From Acinetobacter pragensis (lineage in GTDB: Bacteria > Pseudomonadota > Gammaproteobacteria > Pseudomonadales > Moraxellaceae): DNA of 64,000 nucleotides. The notes below the pieces were generated by a model. It ran no database searches, had not been told where the DNA came from, and was given only the letters and a program-made list of their open reading frames with translations. This document shows positions 36,494 to 45,773 of the stretch, one piece after another. Position numbers and translations under genes: made by a program. Numbering within the stretch: the stretch's first letter is position 1; every line of letters starts with the position of its first letter. The stretch covers positions 124,826 through 188,825 of the forward strand of contig NZ_LUAW01000020.1 in assembly GCF_001605895.1 (NCBI RefSeq), in the 5' to 3' direction.

Positions 36494-39151
36494 TCAATTT
36501 TGAGCATCCTGTTCTGCTTGCAGCGCATCTGCTGCAGCCTTAGCTAGCTCAAGTGCCTCTTTTTCTGCTTTGGCCTTTTTTTTCGCTTTTTTCTTTTTTT
36601 TGCTTTTTTTCTTTGGCGCTTCTTCAAGTTCCGCGCCATCTTCAATGGCTTGCCAGTATTCCAGCTGGGCCATAACAGCAGCAAAAATGGAGTTTTTACT
36701 GTAACGGCCTTTTTTGTCCAAACTGCCTACTGGGCGCGCCATTAAAATTTCTAAGGCTTGGGCGATGGTATCAATGGCATGAATATGGAATTGACCATTT
36801 TTCACCGCCTCAATCACATCTTTGCGCAGCATTAAATGCTGCATATTTTGGCGCGGGATAATCACGCCTTGTTTACCGGTTAAGCCTTGCAGCTTGCAGG
36901 CATCAAAGAAGCCTTCAATTTTGGCATTTACACCGCCGATCGGCTGGACTTGCCCCAGCTGGTTCATAGAGCCTGTAATGGCCCATGATTGGTCAATGGG
37001 CAATTGGCTGATAGCGGAAATCAGTGCAGACAGTTCAGCGACGGTTGCACTGTCGCCATCAACCTGACCATAGCTTTGTTCAAAGGCAAGAGCTGCGGAG
37101 AAGTGTAAAATCTGTTCACGGCCAAAATGCGCTTTGAGGAAGCTGGACATCAGCAATACGCCTTTGGCGTGCAATGACCCGCCGAGCTCTACACTGCGTT
37201 CGATATCTAAAATATCACCGCCGCCTTGATAGACGGAGGCGGTCAGTCGGGATGGTAAACCGAATTCGACATCCGCATAGTGAATCACTGAAAGGGCATT
37301 GATTTGACCAAGACGGTGGCCTTTGGTCTCGATCAGCTGAGTGCCCCGAGACAAGTCTTGCCAGTAGAGTTCACGTAAATAGCCTAAGCGGTATTTACGG
37401 TGATCCAGCGCCATATTGATATGCTGCTCAGTTACCATGGCATCGCCAGCTTTGGCCGCATGATGATGCGCCTCTCGGATCAAGTCGCCTAATGTAAGCG
37501 CATGCAATGACAACGAGCTTTGATCTTCCGCTTGGCGGCTTGAATCAGTTAATAAAGCCGCCAACGCTGAACGGTCAAAGGGCAGCAGTTTGTCGGCCTG
37601 TACATAGTCCGCAATCAGCTGCATATATGCCTGTTCGTTATTTTCATTGCGCTGCAGGGTATCGGTAAAGTCTGCGCGGATTTTAAAAACACTGCCCAGC
37701 TCAGGTTCAAGCTCTAAAATTTCATAATAAATTTCAGGCTCTGCGAGCAAAATAACTTTAATATCTAAAGGAATCGCTGCCGGTTCAATAGAAATGCTGC
37801 CGGTGAGGGTCAGCATATGCTCAAGGGATGACAGTTTCAGCTGGCCGGATTTCAAAGCGCGCTTTAGACCCTGCCATGCATAAGGCTGTTCCAGCAGCTG
37901 CGCCGCTTCAAGCATTAAAAAGCCGCCATTGGCTTTGTGAAGCGCCCCAGGCCGGATTAAAGTGAAGTCGGTGGTGATTGTACCGTTTTGTGTAAGCTGC
38001 TCGACGTGCCCCAGCAGGTTGTAATGCGTAGGAAAGTCATCAAAGACTACAGGCGCGCCGGCATTCGGTTTGTGCGAGATGACAATATTGGCCTGATAGC
38101 GTGAAGGTACGCGGCTGAACACACCAGGAGTGAAATCGTCTTCTTCTTGTTCCAAAACAATTTCGACATTATTGATGATGTCTTCCGCATAGAATTTTAG
38201 ATAATCTTCAAGCCCATCGACATTGCTGTATTTATTCAGCATCAAATCTATACGGGGCAAAACAACCTGTTTAGCGATATCCCGATTAAGCTCTTGCACC
38301 TGATCACGGGCATCATCTTCCAGATCACCTAAATGCAAGCCAAGCCGTTCCAGCTTTTTGTTCATGTAACGGATATTGGAAGCAATTTCAGCCCGTTCTT
38401 TGTTGTTCAGGGCGTTGATTTCGTCCTTGGTCATTTCCTGAAATGTGTTGCCGACCAAATGCATCGGGACAAAGCAATGTTCGTCATCTTGCGTGATCAG
38501 TTTTAAATCCAGCTCTTCACCTTCTTTAGTCAGTTCTACCAGCGCCTGCTGCTGCACATCTCCAGTTTGCTGGCGAATGAGCTCGATACGGTTATGGTAG
38601 GTTTCTGCCGTAAAGCGACGTTCCAGCTGTTTTAAAATAATTTGCCACGTTTGATGCAGCGCCGCTTGAAATTTTGGAGCTTGGCCTGTAGGAAGCTGCA
38701 AGGCGATGGGTTGGCGCGGGTGCTTGAAATTATAGACATAAACCCAGTCATTCGGGGTTTTCATATTTTTAGCGTGCTGCTGCAGCAGGCGCTTAATCAT
38801 CGTGCGCTTGCCAAGTCCTGCAGTACCGACGGCAAAAATATTGTAGCCTGAATAGGGCAGCGCGATACCAGCCTCTACAGAAGCCCGGGCCCGGTCTTGA
38901 CCTAAAAAATCATTGAGAGGCTTAATACGCTTGGTCGAAGTGGGAATCTTCTTTAAATCTGTAGGGTGGGTCAGCTGTTCAGCATTGAGTTTTGTTTTAC
39001 TTAATGTTGTTTGAATTTCTGGGCGATCGAATACGCTGTGCAATTGATTTTGCGTTGGCTGTGCAGTTTTTTCGGTGTTGTTTTGGTCGGAAGGTTGAGT
39101 GGAAAGTGAAGGGTGAATAGTATCGAGTTTTTGCGGCACTGTTAAATCCAA
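36494..39151 (-). CDS. Lon-family ATP-dependent protease (AsrA/LonB/YcbZ-like) with lysine-rich tail
   Basis: 885 residues. Walker A (GTAGLGKR, about 109-116) lies in a split AAA+ domain with a long helical insert (about 150-330). The C-terminal Lon proteolytic domain has the Ser-Lys dyad: Ser701 in DGDSATVAE and Lys744 in GGVNAKIEG. This is not the housekeeping Lon, as it lacks the N-terminal Lon substrate domain; it resembles Pseudomonas AsrA and enterobacterial YcbZ. Residues about 846-864 are almost pure Lys/Ala, followed by an acidic Ala/Glu end. The start seems to be TTG 39151; GTG 39139 is an alternative. Role in stress proteolysis is inferred. Confidence 0.88.
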   Translation of the reverse strand: MDLTVPQKLDTIHPSLSTQPSDQNNTEKTAQPTQNQLHSVFDRPEIQTTLSKTKLNAEQLTHPTDLKKIPTSTKRIKPLNDFLGQDRARASVEAGIALPYSGYNIFAVGTAGLGKRTMIKRLLQQHAKNMKTPNDWVYVYNFKHPRQPIALQLPTGQAPKFQAALHQTWQIILKQLERRFTAETYHNRIELIRQQTGDVQQQALVELTKEGEELDLKLITQDDEHCFVPMHLVGNTFQEMTKDEINALNNKERAEIASNIRYMNKKLERLGLHLGDLEDDARDQVQELNRDIAKQVVLPRIDLMLNKYSNVDGLEDYLKFYAEDIINNVEIVLEQEEDDFTPGVFSRVPSRYQANIVISHKPNAGAPVVFDDFPTHYNLLGHVEQLTQNGTITTDFTLIRPGALHKANGGFLMLEAAQLLEQPYAWQGLKRALKSGQLKLSSLEHMLTLTGSISIEPAAIPLDIKVILLAEPEIYYEILELEPELGSVFKIRADFTDTLQRNENNEQAYMQLIADYVQADKLLPFDRSALAALLTDSSRQAEDQSSLSLHALTLGDLIREAHHHAAKAGDAMVTEQHINMALDHRKYRLGYLRELYWQDLSRGTQLIETKGHRLGQINALSVIHYADVEFGLPSRLTASVYQGGGDILDIERSVELGGSLHAKGVLLMSSFLKAHFGREQILHFSAALAFEQSYGQVDGDSATVAELSALISAISQLPIDQSWAITGSMNQLGQVQPIGGVNAKIEGFFDACKLQGLTGKQGVIIPRQNMQHLMLRKDVIEAVKNGQFHIHAIDTIAQALEILMARPVGSLDKKGRYSKNSIFAAVMAQLEYWQAIEDGAELEEAPKKKSKKKKKAKKKAKAEKEALELAKAAADALQAEQDAQN

Positions 39152-39319
39152 AACAAATAAATGACGGCAGAATTTAAAGGTATACTGGATTCATCAGAAA
39201 GATCAAGCAAGCGCATTACTTTTCTCGATAAAATAAAACAATGATTGTGTAAATCTAGTTGAAACAAATCTTATTAAGCGTTTGAATAGCAGCAATTGTA
39301 TTTAGACAAAAATAATGTA

Positions 39320-41473
39320 ATGACAACACAAGCATCCGGATGGAAGTCAGCATTCACAGCATTTTTAGACCGTCGCGCACTGATTATGCTGTTTTTAGGC
39401 TTTTCTGCCGGTATCCCGATTCTACTGATTTTTTCTAGTTTATCGCTTTGGCTGGGTGAGGCTGGCATTGATAAAAGCGCTGTCACATTTTTCAGCTGGG
39501 CGGCACTGGGTTACTCATTCAAGTTTGTTTGGGCGCCTTTGATTGATGAACTGCCTGTACCAATTCTGACTAAAATTTTAGGCCGCAGGCGCGCTTGGCT
39601 GCTCATTGCACAGTGTTTAATCATTTGCGCCATTTGTATTATGGCGTTTTCAGACCCATCGTTAGGCCAAAGCTATTTATATCAAATGGCGGCTGGGGCT
39701 GTGCTGCTGGGTTTTTCTGCCGCGACGCAGGATATTGTCATCGATGCTTACCGTATCGAGCTGGCAGAAACTGAAATGCAGACTGTTTTGGCGTCGACGT
39801 ATAATGCCGGTTACCGCATCGGCATGATTGTCGCTGGAGCGGGCGCTTTATTTCTGGCTGCGTATTTAGGCACAGCGAAAGGCAACTATATTTACGAAGC
39901 ATGGAAAACCACCTATCTTGCCATGGCAGGTGTCATGCTGGTCGGTATTATCACGACGCTGATTATTCGTGAGCCTCAAGTTGAACGCATACATAAACAT
40001 TATAAGCGGGTAGATTATTACCGTTTGGTGGCCGTCTTTTTTGTTGCTGTGATCAGCTTTGTGTTGAGCTATATCTATTCAGGAACAGCTGTTGAAGCCT
40101 TAAAAGCGCTGCTGCAAATCAATGATTCATTCCTGCTGTTTTGTTTTGAAGCAGTTCGATTCATCGGTTCAGGCGCCGTAGCTTTAGCAGTCGGCGCTTT
40201 CTTGGTGAAAATGGGGGCGGTGAATCAGCAAATGGCCTATGAAACATGGGTCAATCCTATCGCTGATTTTTTTAAACGCTACGGTATGAAGCTGGCATTG
40301 GTCTTGCTGTTGCTGATCGGTTTTTACCGTATTTCAGATATTATTGCGGGTGTCATCTCAAATGTTTTTTATCAGGACCTGAATTTCAGCAAAGAACAAA
40401 TTGCTGAAGCCGTCAAAGTCTACGGGGTGATTTTCAGCTTGGTCGGGGGCTTTTTAGGCGGGTTGCTGGCGCAGCGCATGAATATTATGAAGCTCATGTT
40501 TGTGGGCGCAGTTCTTGCGAGTTCTACAAATTTGATTTTCATCGGTTTGGTTAAATCAGGACAGCCTTTAAGCGATGTGACAGTTGCCGCAGGCGGTCAG
40601 ACATATACAGTTCATCCAGATGAAACCGGCGCTTGGAAAATAAAGGTTCCGGCAGAGCATTTAAAAACTGGTCAAGCTATACAGGCCCGCGCCAGCTATC
40701 AGAACGACACATCATCCCCTGTAACAGTCACTATGCCGTATTTGAATGGAATAAATGCGCAGCCGCTATTGCTGCTGCCGATTACGGCAGACAACGTGAT
40801 TAATGCGCATGAAAGCCAAAACAGTGTGGTTGTTCGCGGGCAGTTTGCACAGACATTGAATGAAAATCAAAAGATTCAAGTTGTTTTGGATGGGAAGCCT
40901 TTTGAAGCCAAATTGGATAAAGATGGCATTTTCAGTGCAGCGGTTCCCGGTGAAGTCTTGGCAAAATCATCAAGCCGCTCAGTCTCGGCGCAATTGCTTC
41001 AGGATAATCAAGTTCAGAACAGCATTGAGCGGCTATATCAAGTAAATACATCTGCCAATATGGCGGGCGTGCTGGATATTGATATTCAGCCGATTAATTT
41101 AGCTGCAGCTGATCAGGGGCAAATTGAACTCAAAGGCAAGGTGATTAAATCCTACAGTTCACTGTGGCTGTATTTTGCCATTATTGTTGATAATTTGGCT
41201 TCAGGTTTGGCCGGCGCTGCATTTATTGCATTTTTATCCAGCTTAACCAGTGTCTCATTCACTGCGGTTCAGTATGCAATTTTCAGCTCTTTAATGACCT
41301 TGACGCCTAAGATTTTGGGCGGCTATTCGGGTACTATAGTCAGCAATATCGGCTATCCAAAATTCTTTCTCATGACGACTTTAATTGGCATTCCAATTCT
41401 AGTCTTGGTGGTTTGGGTTGGAAAATTACTGCGTGATCACAACAACGCACAATTGAATGAAAAAGGTGAATAA
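39320..41473 (+). CDS. ampG: AmpG-family muropeptide permease with adhesin-like periplasmic insert
   Basis: About 717 residues. Predicted inner-membrane importer of anhydromuropeptides for cell-wall recycling; N-terminal [20 protein letters not shown] and [15 protein letters not shown] are AmpG hallmarks. I count about 14 membrane segments. Between segments 11 and 12 (about residues 415-612) is a soluble stretch of about 200 residues with Ig-like, Bap-type repeats ([34 protein letters not shown]). By the inside-positive count it faces the periplasm. The start at 39320 is preferred over a TTG at 39296. gloA follows 2 bases after the stop. Confidence 0.85.
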   Translation: MTTQASGWKSAFTAFLDRRALIMLFLGFSAGIPILLIFSSLSLWLGEAGIDKSAVTFFSWAALGYSFKFVWAPLIDELPVPILTKILGRRRAWLLIAQCLIICAICIMAFSDPSLGQSYLYQMAAGAVLLGFSAATQDIVIDAYRIELAETEMQTVLASTYNAGYRIGMIVAGAGALFLAAYLGTAKGNYIYEAWKTTYLAMAGVMLVGIITTLIIREPQVERIHKHYKRVDYYRLVAVFFVAVISFVLSYIYSGTAVEALKALLQINDSFLLFCFEAVRFIGSGAVALAVGAFLVKMGAVNQQMAYETWVNPIADFFKRYGMKLALVLLLLIGFYRISDIIAGVISNVFYQDLNFSKEQIAEAVKVYGVIFSLVGGFLGGLLAQRMNIMKLMFVGAVLASSTNLIFIGLVKSGQPLSDVTVAAGGQTYTVHPDETGAWKIKVPAEHLKTGQAIQARASYQNDTSSPVTVTMPYLNGINAQPLLLLPITADNVINAHESQNSVVVRGQFAQTLNENQKIQVVLDGKPFEAKLDKDGIFSAAVPGEVLAKSSSRSVSAQLLQDNQVQNSIERLYQVNTSANMAGVLDIDIQPINLAAADQGQIELKGKVIKSYSSLWLYFAIIVDNLASGLAGAAFIAFLSSLTSVSFTAVQYAIFSSLMTLTPKILGGYSGTIVSNIGYPKFFLMTTLIGIPILVLVVWVGKLLRDHNNAQLNEKGE

Positions 41474-41475
41474 CA

Positions 41476-41877
41476 ATGCGCATGCTGCATACCATGTTAC
41501 GTGTAGGCAATTTAGAACGTTCTTTACAGTTCTACACTGAAGTACTCGGTATGACTTTACTTCGTAAGCGTGATTATGAAGGCGGTCGTTTTACATTGGC
41601 TTTTGTGGGGTATGGTGATGAAGACAGCCATACCGTGCTGGAATTGACGCATAACTGGGATACAGACAGCTATGAGCTCGGCAATGCTTATGGACATATT
41701 GCGATTGCAGTAGATGATGCATATAAAGCCTGTGAAGAAATTAAAGCGCGCGGCGGCAATGTGGTGCGTGAAGCAGGGCCAATGAAAGGCGGTACAACCG
41801 TCATTGCTTTTGTGGAAGATCCGGACGGCTATAAAATTGAGCTGATTCAGCAGGACAGTGAAGCAAAAAACAATTAA
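41476..41877 (+). CDS. gloA: lactoylglutathione lyase (glyoxalase I)
   Basis: 133-residue vicinal-oxygen-chelate metalloenzyme that converts the methylglyoxal-glutathione hemithioacetal to lactoylglutathione. It begins [17 protein letters not shown], and the metal ligands His5, His (YGHIAI) and Glu (YKIELIQ) plus the mid-chain glutamate (VLELTH) are in place. Length fits E. coli GloA (135). It is almost joined to ampG, so cotranscription is likely, though no shared pathway is obvious. Confidence 0.95.
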   Translation: MRMLHTMLRVGNLERSLQFYTEVLGMTLLRKRDYEGGRFTLAFVGYGDEDSHTVLELTHNWDTDSYELGNAYGHIAIAVDDAYKACEEIKARGGNVVREAGPMKGGTTVIAFVEDPDGYKIELIQQDSEAKNN

Positions 41878-41941
41878 GCAAGTTCTTAAGTGTTTAAAGT
41901 AAATACTGAACATTTCTTCTGAAGGCTGGCTTAATTGTCCT

Positions 41942-41996
41942 AGCCCAGTAAGATGAATACTTATCAATAGGTAAATTCATCGCACTGGGCTTTTTT
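41942..41996 (+). terminator. long hairpin terminator after gloA
   Basis: Outer stem AGCCCAGT/ACTGGGCT with an inner GATGAAT/ATTCATC pairing, ending in T6. Confidence 0.85.
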
Positions 41997-42046
41997 ACGC
42001 CCTGATGTGAAATCATGACTTTCAAATAAAAAACAGGATGTTGCAT

Positions 42047-43027
42047 ATGAATATATTGAAACTGCTTGCGCTGGATAGATTCACTATATTGCTGATCGTG
42101 ATGGTTGTTCTGGCAACTATTATTCCAGTTTCGGGGCAAGCTGCAGAAATTTTTGGCGTCATTACTACAGCAGCCATTGCCGTGCTTTTTTTCTTGCATG
42201 GCGCTAAGCTGTCGCGTGAAGCCGTGCTTGAAGGGCTGATGCATTGGAAACTGCATGCATTGGTTTTTGCATTCACATTTGCGCTATTTCCTATTTTAGG
42301 GCTTATGGCAAAACCGCTGCTGGTGCCTATGCTGGGGCAGGAGCTGTACTGGGGCTTCCTGTTCATGTGCTTTTTGCCATCCACTGTGCAGTCTTCAATT
42401 GCATTTACATCTGTTGCGCAGGGTAATGTTGCGGGGGCTGTTTGCAGCGCTTCTTTTTCTAATATTGTGGGTATGTTCATTACCCCGGTTTTGGTGAGTT
42501 TTTTTATTTTGGGCGAGTCTGAGCATGGCTTTGACCCGACAGCATCGATCATCCAAATTACGCTTCTGCTGCTGGTTCCATTTGTTTTGGGGCAGATTTT
42601 GCGCCCTTACGTTTTTTCTTATATGCAGAAAATGCCAAAGATTGTGAAGGTTTTCGATCAAGGCTCTATTCTGATGGTGGTGTATGGCGCTTTCAGCAGT
42701 GCCGTTGTAGCCGGATTATGGCAACAAGTCAGCGGGATGACGCTCTTTCTTTTAATCTTGTCATGTTCTGTGTTCTTGACCGTTATTATGCTGCTGGCGC
42801 TGTATGTACCGCGCTGGATGGGCTTTAACCGAGCAGATCAAAAGGCAATATTCTTTTGCGGTTCAAAGAAAACATTGGCCAGCGGAGTGCCTATGGCGCA
42901 AATTTTATTTATTGGCCAGCCATTGGGAATGATTGTGTTGCCAATTATGATTTTTCATCAAATCCAATTAATGGTTTGCGGGGTGATTGCGAATTATTGG
43001 GCTAAACAATCTTCGGGCAAGCTGTAA
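42047..43027 (+). CDS. bile acid:sodium symporter family protein (YfeH-like)
   Basis: About 326-residue inner-membrane protein with 9-10 membrane segments of the BASS/DUF4137 YfeH type (FFLHGAKLSREAVLEGLMHWK, FLPSTVQSSIAFTSVAQGN, SKKTLASGVPMAQILF). Transport of an organic anion with sodium is inferred from family; the substrate is unknown. ATG 42047 was chosen because AGGA lies 8 bases before it; the 42038 ATG has no room for a ribosome-binding site. No terminator is evident before the rpmE promoter. Confidence 0.87.
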   Translation: MNILKLLALDRFTILLIVMVVLATIIPVSGQAAEIFGVITTAAIAVLFFLHGAKLSREAVLEGLMHWKLHALVFAFTFALFPILGLMAKPLLVPMLGQELYWGFLFMCFLPSTVQSSIAFTSVAQGNVAGAVCSASFSNIVGMFITPVLVSFFILGESEHGFDPTASIIQITLLLLVPFVLGQILRPYVFSYMQKMPKIVKVFDQGSILMVVYGAFSSAVVAGLWQQVSGMTLFLLILSCSVFLTVIMLLALYVPRWMGFNRADQKAIFFCGSKKTLASGVPMAQILFIGQPLGMIVLPIMIFHQIQLMVCGVIANYWAKQSSGKL

Positions 43028-43057
43028 GAATAGTTCGCTTTGTAGATGTTTCTTGCG

Positions 43058-43228
43058 TATAATCAGTCCACTTGTTGCGCTTAGCCCTGACGGCATCCGT
43101 CTCGGTGGGCCAAAAGAATGGTCTGTTATGGTGTTGATCTGCTGTTTACAGCATTTCCTCCTGCATGCAGGAGAGTGGTCAATTGCGATGGCAGCAAAAC
43201 CTTCTTAAACTTTATGGAGTAATCGACG
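43058..43228 (+). promoter_or_regulatory. rpmE promoter and structured 5' leader
   Basis: TATAAT at 43058-43063 begins a leader of about 160 nt. It can fold into a GCCC-GACGG/CCGTC-GGGC hairpin (43084-43110), GCTGT-TT-ACAGC (43141-43152) and the perfect palindrome CTCCTGCATGCAGGAG (43158-43173). Ribosomal-protein L31 leaders with autoregulation are known in gammaproteobacteria, and this may be one. It also contains a spurious 73-codon ORF. Confidence 0.55.
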
Positions 43229-43456
43229 ATGCGCGCCGATATTCACCCAAAATACGAAAAATTAGTTGCTACATGTTCATGCGGTAACGTTATCGAAACT
43301 CGTTCTGCTGTTGGTAAAGAAACTCTTTACCTAGACGTTTGCTCAGCTTGCCACCCATTCTATACTGGCAAGCAAAAGAACGTTGACACTGGCGGCCGTA
43401 TCGACAAGTTCAAACAACGTTTTGCTGGTATGTCACGTTCTATCAAACGCGACTAA
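43229..43456 (+). CDS. rpmE: 50S ribosomal protein bL31, zinc-binding type
   Basis: 75 residues, [20 protein letters not shown]. The C+ form of L31 with four zinc-ligand cysteines (TCSCGN and [12 protein letters not shown]). It bridges the ribosomal subunits. Ribosome-binding site TGGAG lies 11 bases upstream. Length fits E. coli bL31 (70). Confidence 0.97.
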   Translation: MRADIHPKYEKLVATCSCGNVIETRSAVGKETLYLDVCSACHPFYTGKQKNVDTGGRIDKFKQRFAGMSRSIKRD

Positions 43457-43468
43457 TCATCAGAATGA

Positions 43469-43495
43469 AAAAACGGGCTTATTGCCCGTTTTTTT
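43469..43495 (+). terminator. terminator of rpmE
   Basis: AAAAACGGGC/GCCCGTTTTT stem with a T7 run. Confidence 0.92.
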
Positions 43496-43573
43496 ATGTC
43501 TGTTATTTATGCTTAAGTGCGTTTGAACCTTGCATATTAAATAAGTTCTAAATTGTGAAAATAAAAAAGATAT

Positions 43574-43610
43574 AAAAAAAAGACCGAATGAAAACCAATC
43601 GGCCTTTTTT
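43574..43610 (-). terminator. terminator of the epmB operon
   Basis: On the minus strand GGCCGA pairs with TCGGTC (one wobble), flanked by A6 and T8 runs, 12 bases after the FimX-like stop. Confidence 0.75.
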
Positions 43611-43622
43611 AATGCTTAGTTA

Positions 43623-45773
43623 TTACTGATCCTGCACATCAATAAGATGGTCCAGCTTTTTCTGGAAGTAATCACCCTGAATAAAGCGGGCATCTACATT
43701 CCAAGCATTGGCAAATAAGGTCATGTCATTCAATTCACGCAGCATAATTTGAACAGGTCGAATCTCATGATAGGCCGTAATTTTTGCTTGCAGCTCTTCG
43801 CATTGCTTATCTGAGCTCAGCATTTGCGTTAAGCTCTGATGCAGTGTTAGGCAGTTAATTTCAAGCTGACGCAGCAGATTTTCACTGTACATTGAATGCC
43901 CGAAATCCCGTAATGAAATCTCAGCGCCATTTTTACGCAGTTCAATAATCGCTTTCTGCGCTTCGGCAGTGTTTTGGCTGATGTCTAATTCTGAGAACTG
44001 CAAAATTAGCGGGTACTGCAATTTACTTCTGATAATAGTGATGAGCTTTGAAATAAATTCAGGGAAGGTGCGGTCTTGCAGCAGCACTTCTTTATTTAAA
44101 TTGACGATTAATTTAGCATCTGGATACTGCGTAATGAAATTGTGCAACTGCTTGCATGATTCAACTAATATCCAGCGGTCTAGTTTAATGGAGAGTTCTT
44201 CATCCTCTGCCAGTTCACGCAGTGAAGTAATATCCTTCCATTTATTTTCAAAGATAAAGCCGCTGGTTACTTCATAGGTATAAAGGTGCAGGTCTTCTTT
44301 ATCATATAACTGCTGGTATTTAAGATGAATTTCACCGCGTTCTAGGCTGGTGCGCAGTGCTTTGATTACGGCCGGTTCATTGAGAATCACCGCTGGAGCT
44401 TCAACTTCAGGCTTTGTAAAGTTAATGTTGAGCGGTTCCGCTTTAGGCGCTTCAGCTTCCTGAATGGAAAATTGCAATTCCGGTATAGACAGGTCTAATT
44501 CAGGCGCTGGCTGGCTTTTAGGCAAAGCAGTAGAAAATGCTTTTGCCACATATTGATCCAGCTGTGATTCATCGCGTATATCACCGTCAAGAATGCTGTA
44601 CCCAATCCGCAAATTAAGCGGATAGCTGTCATTATGAACGGTAATCAGCTGTGGCTTGGTTAATGAATTTAATCCAATCAATTTTGATTCGAGTTTGGCT
44701 GTAGATTCCGCTTGGAATAGGCCGGCATATATGCCGCTGTCCAGCTTAAATAAAGGTGCATTGGTTTGTTCTTTTAGGAAGTTATTCATGCCCTGAAAAT
44801 AGGCAGTAAAGATATTCCAATCTGCTTGCAGAATGTCTTCATTGCAAGAAGACATTGAAAACGTGACCAGTGCATTAATATTAGAGGGCTGTTTTGTCAT
44901 TGTGCGGTTCAGCAATTGAAACGCATTGGCTTTCGAGGGCGCTTTGTCGGCTGATGATTGGCTTGAGCTGTCATTGCCAATATCAATGGCTATTTGCAGG
45001 GCATCATCTTCGGCAGCAGGAATGAACTCAATTTTAAGCGGATTTTGAATTGTAATATGGCTGTTGAGTGAATTCAGTTCGAAGCGGCTAAAGTCCAGCT
45101 GGCCCTGATTGATTTTTTTAAAGCGGGCTTTGAAATCATTTAAATCTTTTGGTTGCAGAAGATCCAGCAATGGCAAGCCGATAATATCATCATCCGATTT
45201 AAAGCCAAAAAGTTTTAAATATTCATCATTGGCTTCTAGATGAATGCCTTCCTGAATAACTGCAACCGCTTTATTGCTGTCTTCAACAAAAGACTGCGCT
45301 TGAGTTTGAGCGGTTTCTAATTCATCCATTAAATGCTGTTGAGTCTGCGTTAATCGGCTGAAAGAAAGCGCGCGGATAAAGCCAATGTAGAAATAGTCTA
45401 GATTTTCTAAATTGAGAATATCGTAAATACCTTTATGCACATAATTTGCATATTGATCTGGGCTGTAATCTTCAGGTTCAATTAAGATCAGCGGTAAATT
45501 CGGCTGTTTAGATAAACGGATTAAGCTGAGCGCCTGATCATATTTTAAATCATAGGCTCTGCCGAAAATAACTAGATCCCAAGCTAAGTTCAGCTGCTTC
45601 TCGAAATTTTGCAGATCATCTAACAGTGTGGCTTGAACGACATGTTCGCTGGCAGTCAAAAGATCACGGATCTGGTTATAACGGATTTGATTATCATCGA
45701 TAATGAGCAAACGTGTTTCAGTACGTTTTAACTTTTTAGACAATAATGGATTTCTCACTTCAATGCTTCCCAT
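43623..45773 (-). CDS. FimX-like REC-PAS-degenerate GGDEF/EAL protein
   Basis: 716 residues. Domains: REC-like (about 20-135) whose phospho-acceptor strand reads LVIFGRAYD, with no Asp at the usual place; PAS (about 160-265); degenerate GGDEF-like region (about 298-415); EAL-like domain (about 468-707) with EVTSG for EALLR, RDFGHS for DDFGTG and GDYFQKKL at its end, so phosphodiesterase activity is unlikely. This layout matches Pseudomonas FimX, a c-di-GMP-binding regulator of type IV pili. It overlaps the PilZ-like gene by 19 bases. A GTG start at 45758 would give a GTGA overlap with good coupling and a GGGAAG ribosome-binding site. Confidence 0.8.
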   Translation of the reverse strand: MGSIEVRNPLLSKKLKRTETRLLIIDDNQIRYNQIRDLLTASEHVVQATLLDDLQNFEKQLNLAWDLVIFGRAYDLKYDQALSLIRLSKQPNLPLILIEPEDYSPDQYANYVHKGIYDILNLENLDYFYIGFIRALSFSRLTQTQQHLMDELETAQTQAQSFVEDSNKAVAVIQEGIHLEANDEYLKLFGFKSDDDIIGLPLLDLLQPKDLNDFKARFKKINQGQLDFSRFELNSLNSHITIQNPLKIEFIPAAEDDALQIAIDIGNDSSSQSSADKAPSKANAFQLLNRTMTKQPSNINALVTFSMSSCNEDILQADWNIFTAYFQGMNNFLKEQTNAPLFKLDSGIYAGLFQAESTAKLESKLIGLNSLTKPQLITVHNDSYPLNLRIGYSILDGDIRDESQLDQYVAKAFSTALPKSQPAPELDLSIPELQFSIQEAEAPKAEPLNINFTKPEVEAPAVILNEPAVIKALRTSLERGEIHLKYQQLYDKEDLHLYTYEVTSGFIFENKWKDITSLRELAEDEELSIKLDRWILVESCKQLHNFITQYPDAKLIVNLNKEVLLQDRTFPEFISKLITIIRSKLQYPLILQFSELDISQNTAEAQKAIIELRKNGAEISLRDFGHSMYSENLLRQLEINCLTLHQSLTQMLSSDKQCEELQAKITAYHEIRPVQIMLRELNDMTLFANAWNVDARFIQGDYFQKKLDHLIDVQDQ

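Noticed and set aside
40556..41156. AmpG gene interrupted by a mobile element
   Set aside because: The frame is open throughout, with no terminal repeats or transposase; the extra part is coding and Ig-like.
42987..43208. 73-codon plus-strand ORF upstream of rpmE
   Set aside because: It overlaps the end of the BASS gene and spans the rpmE promoter and leader hairpins; no ribosome-binding site and no protein-like pattern.
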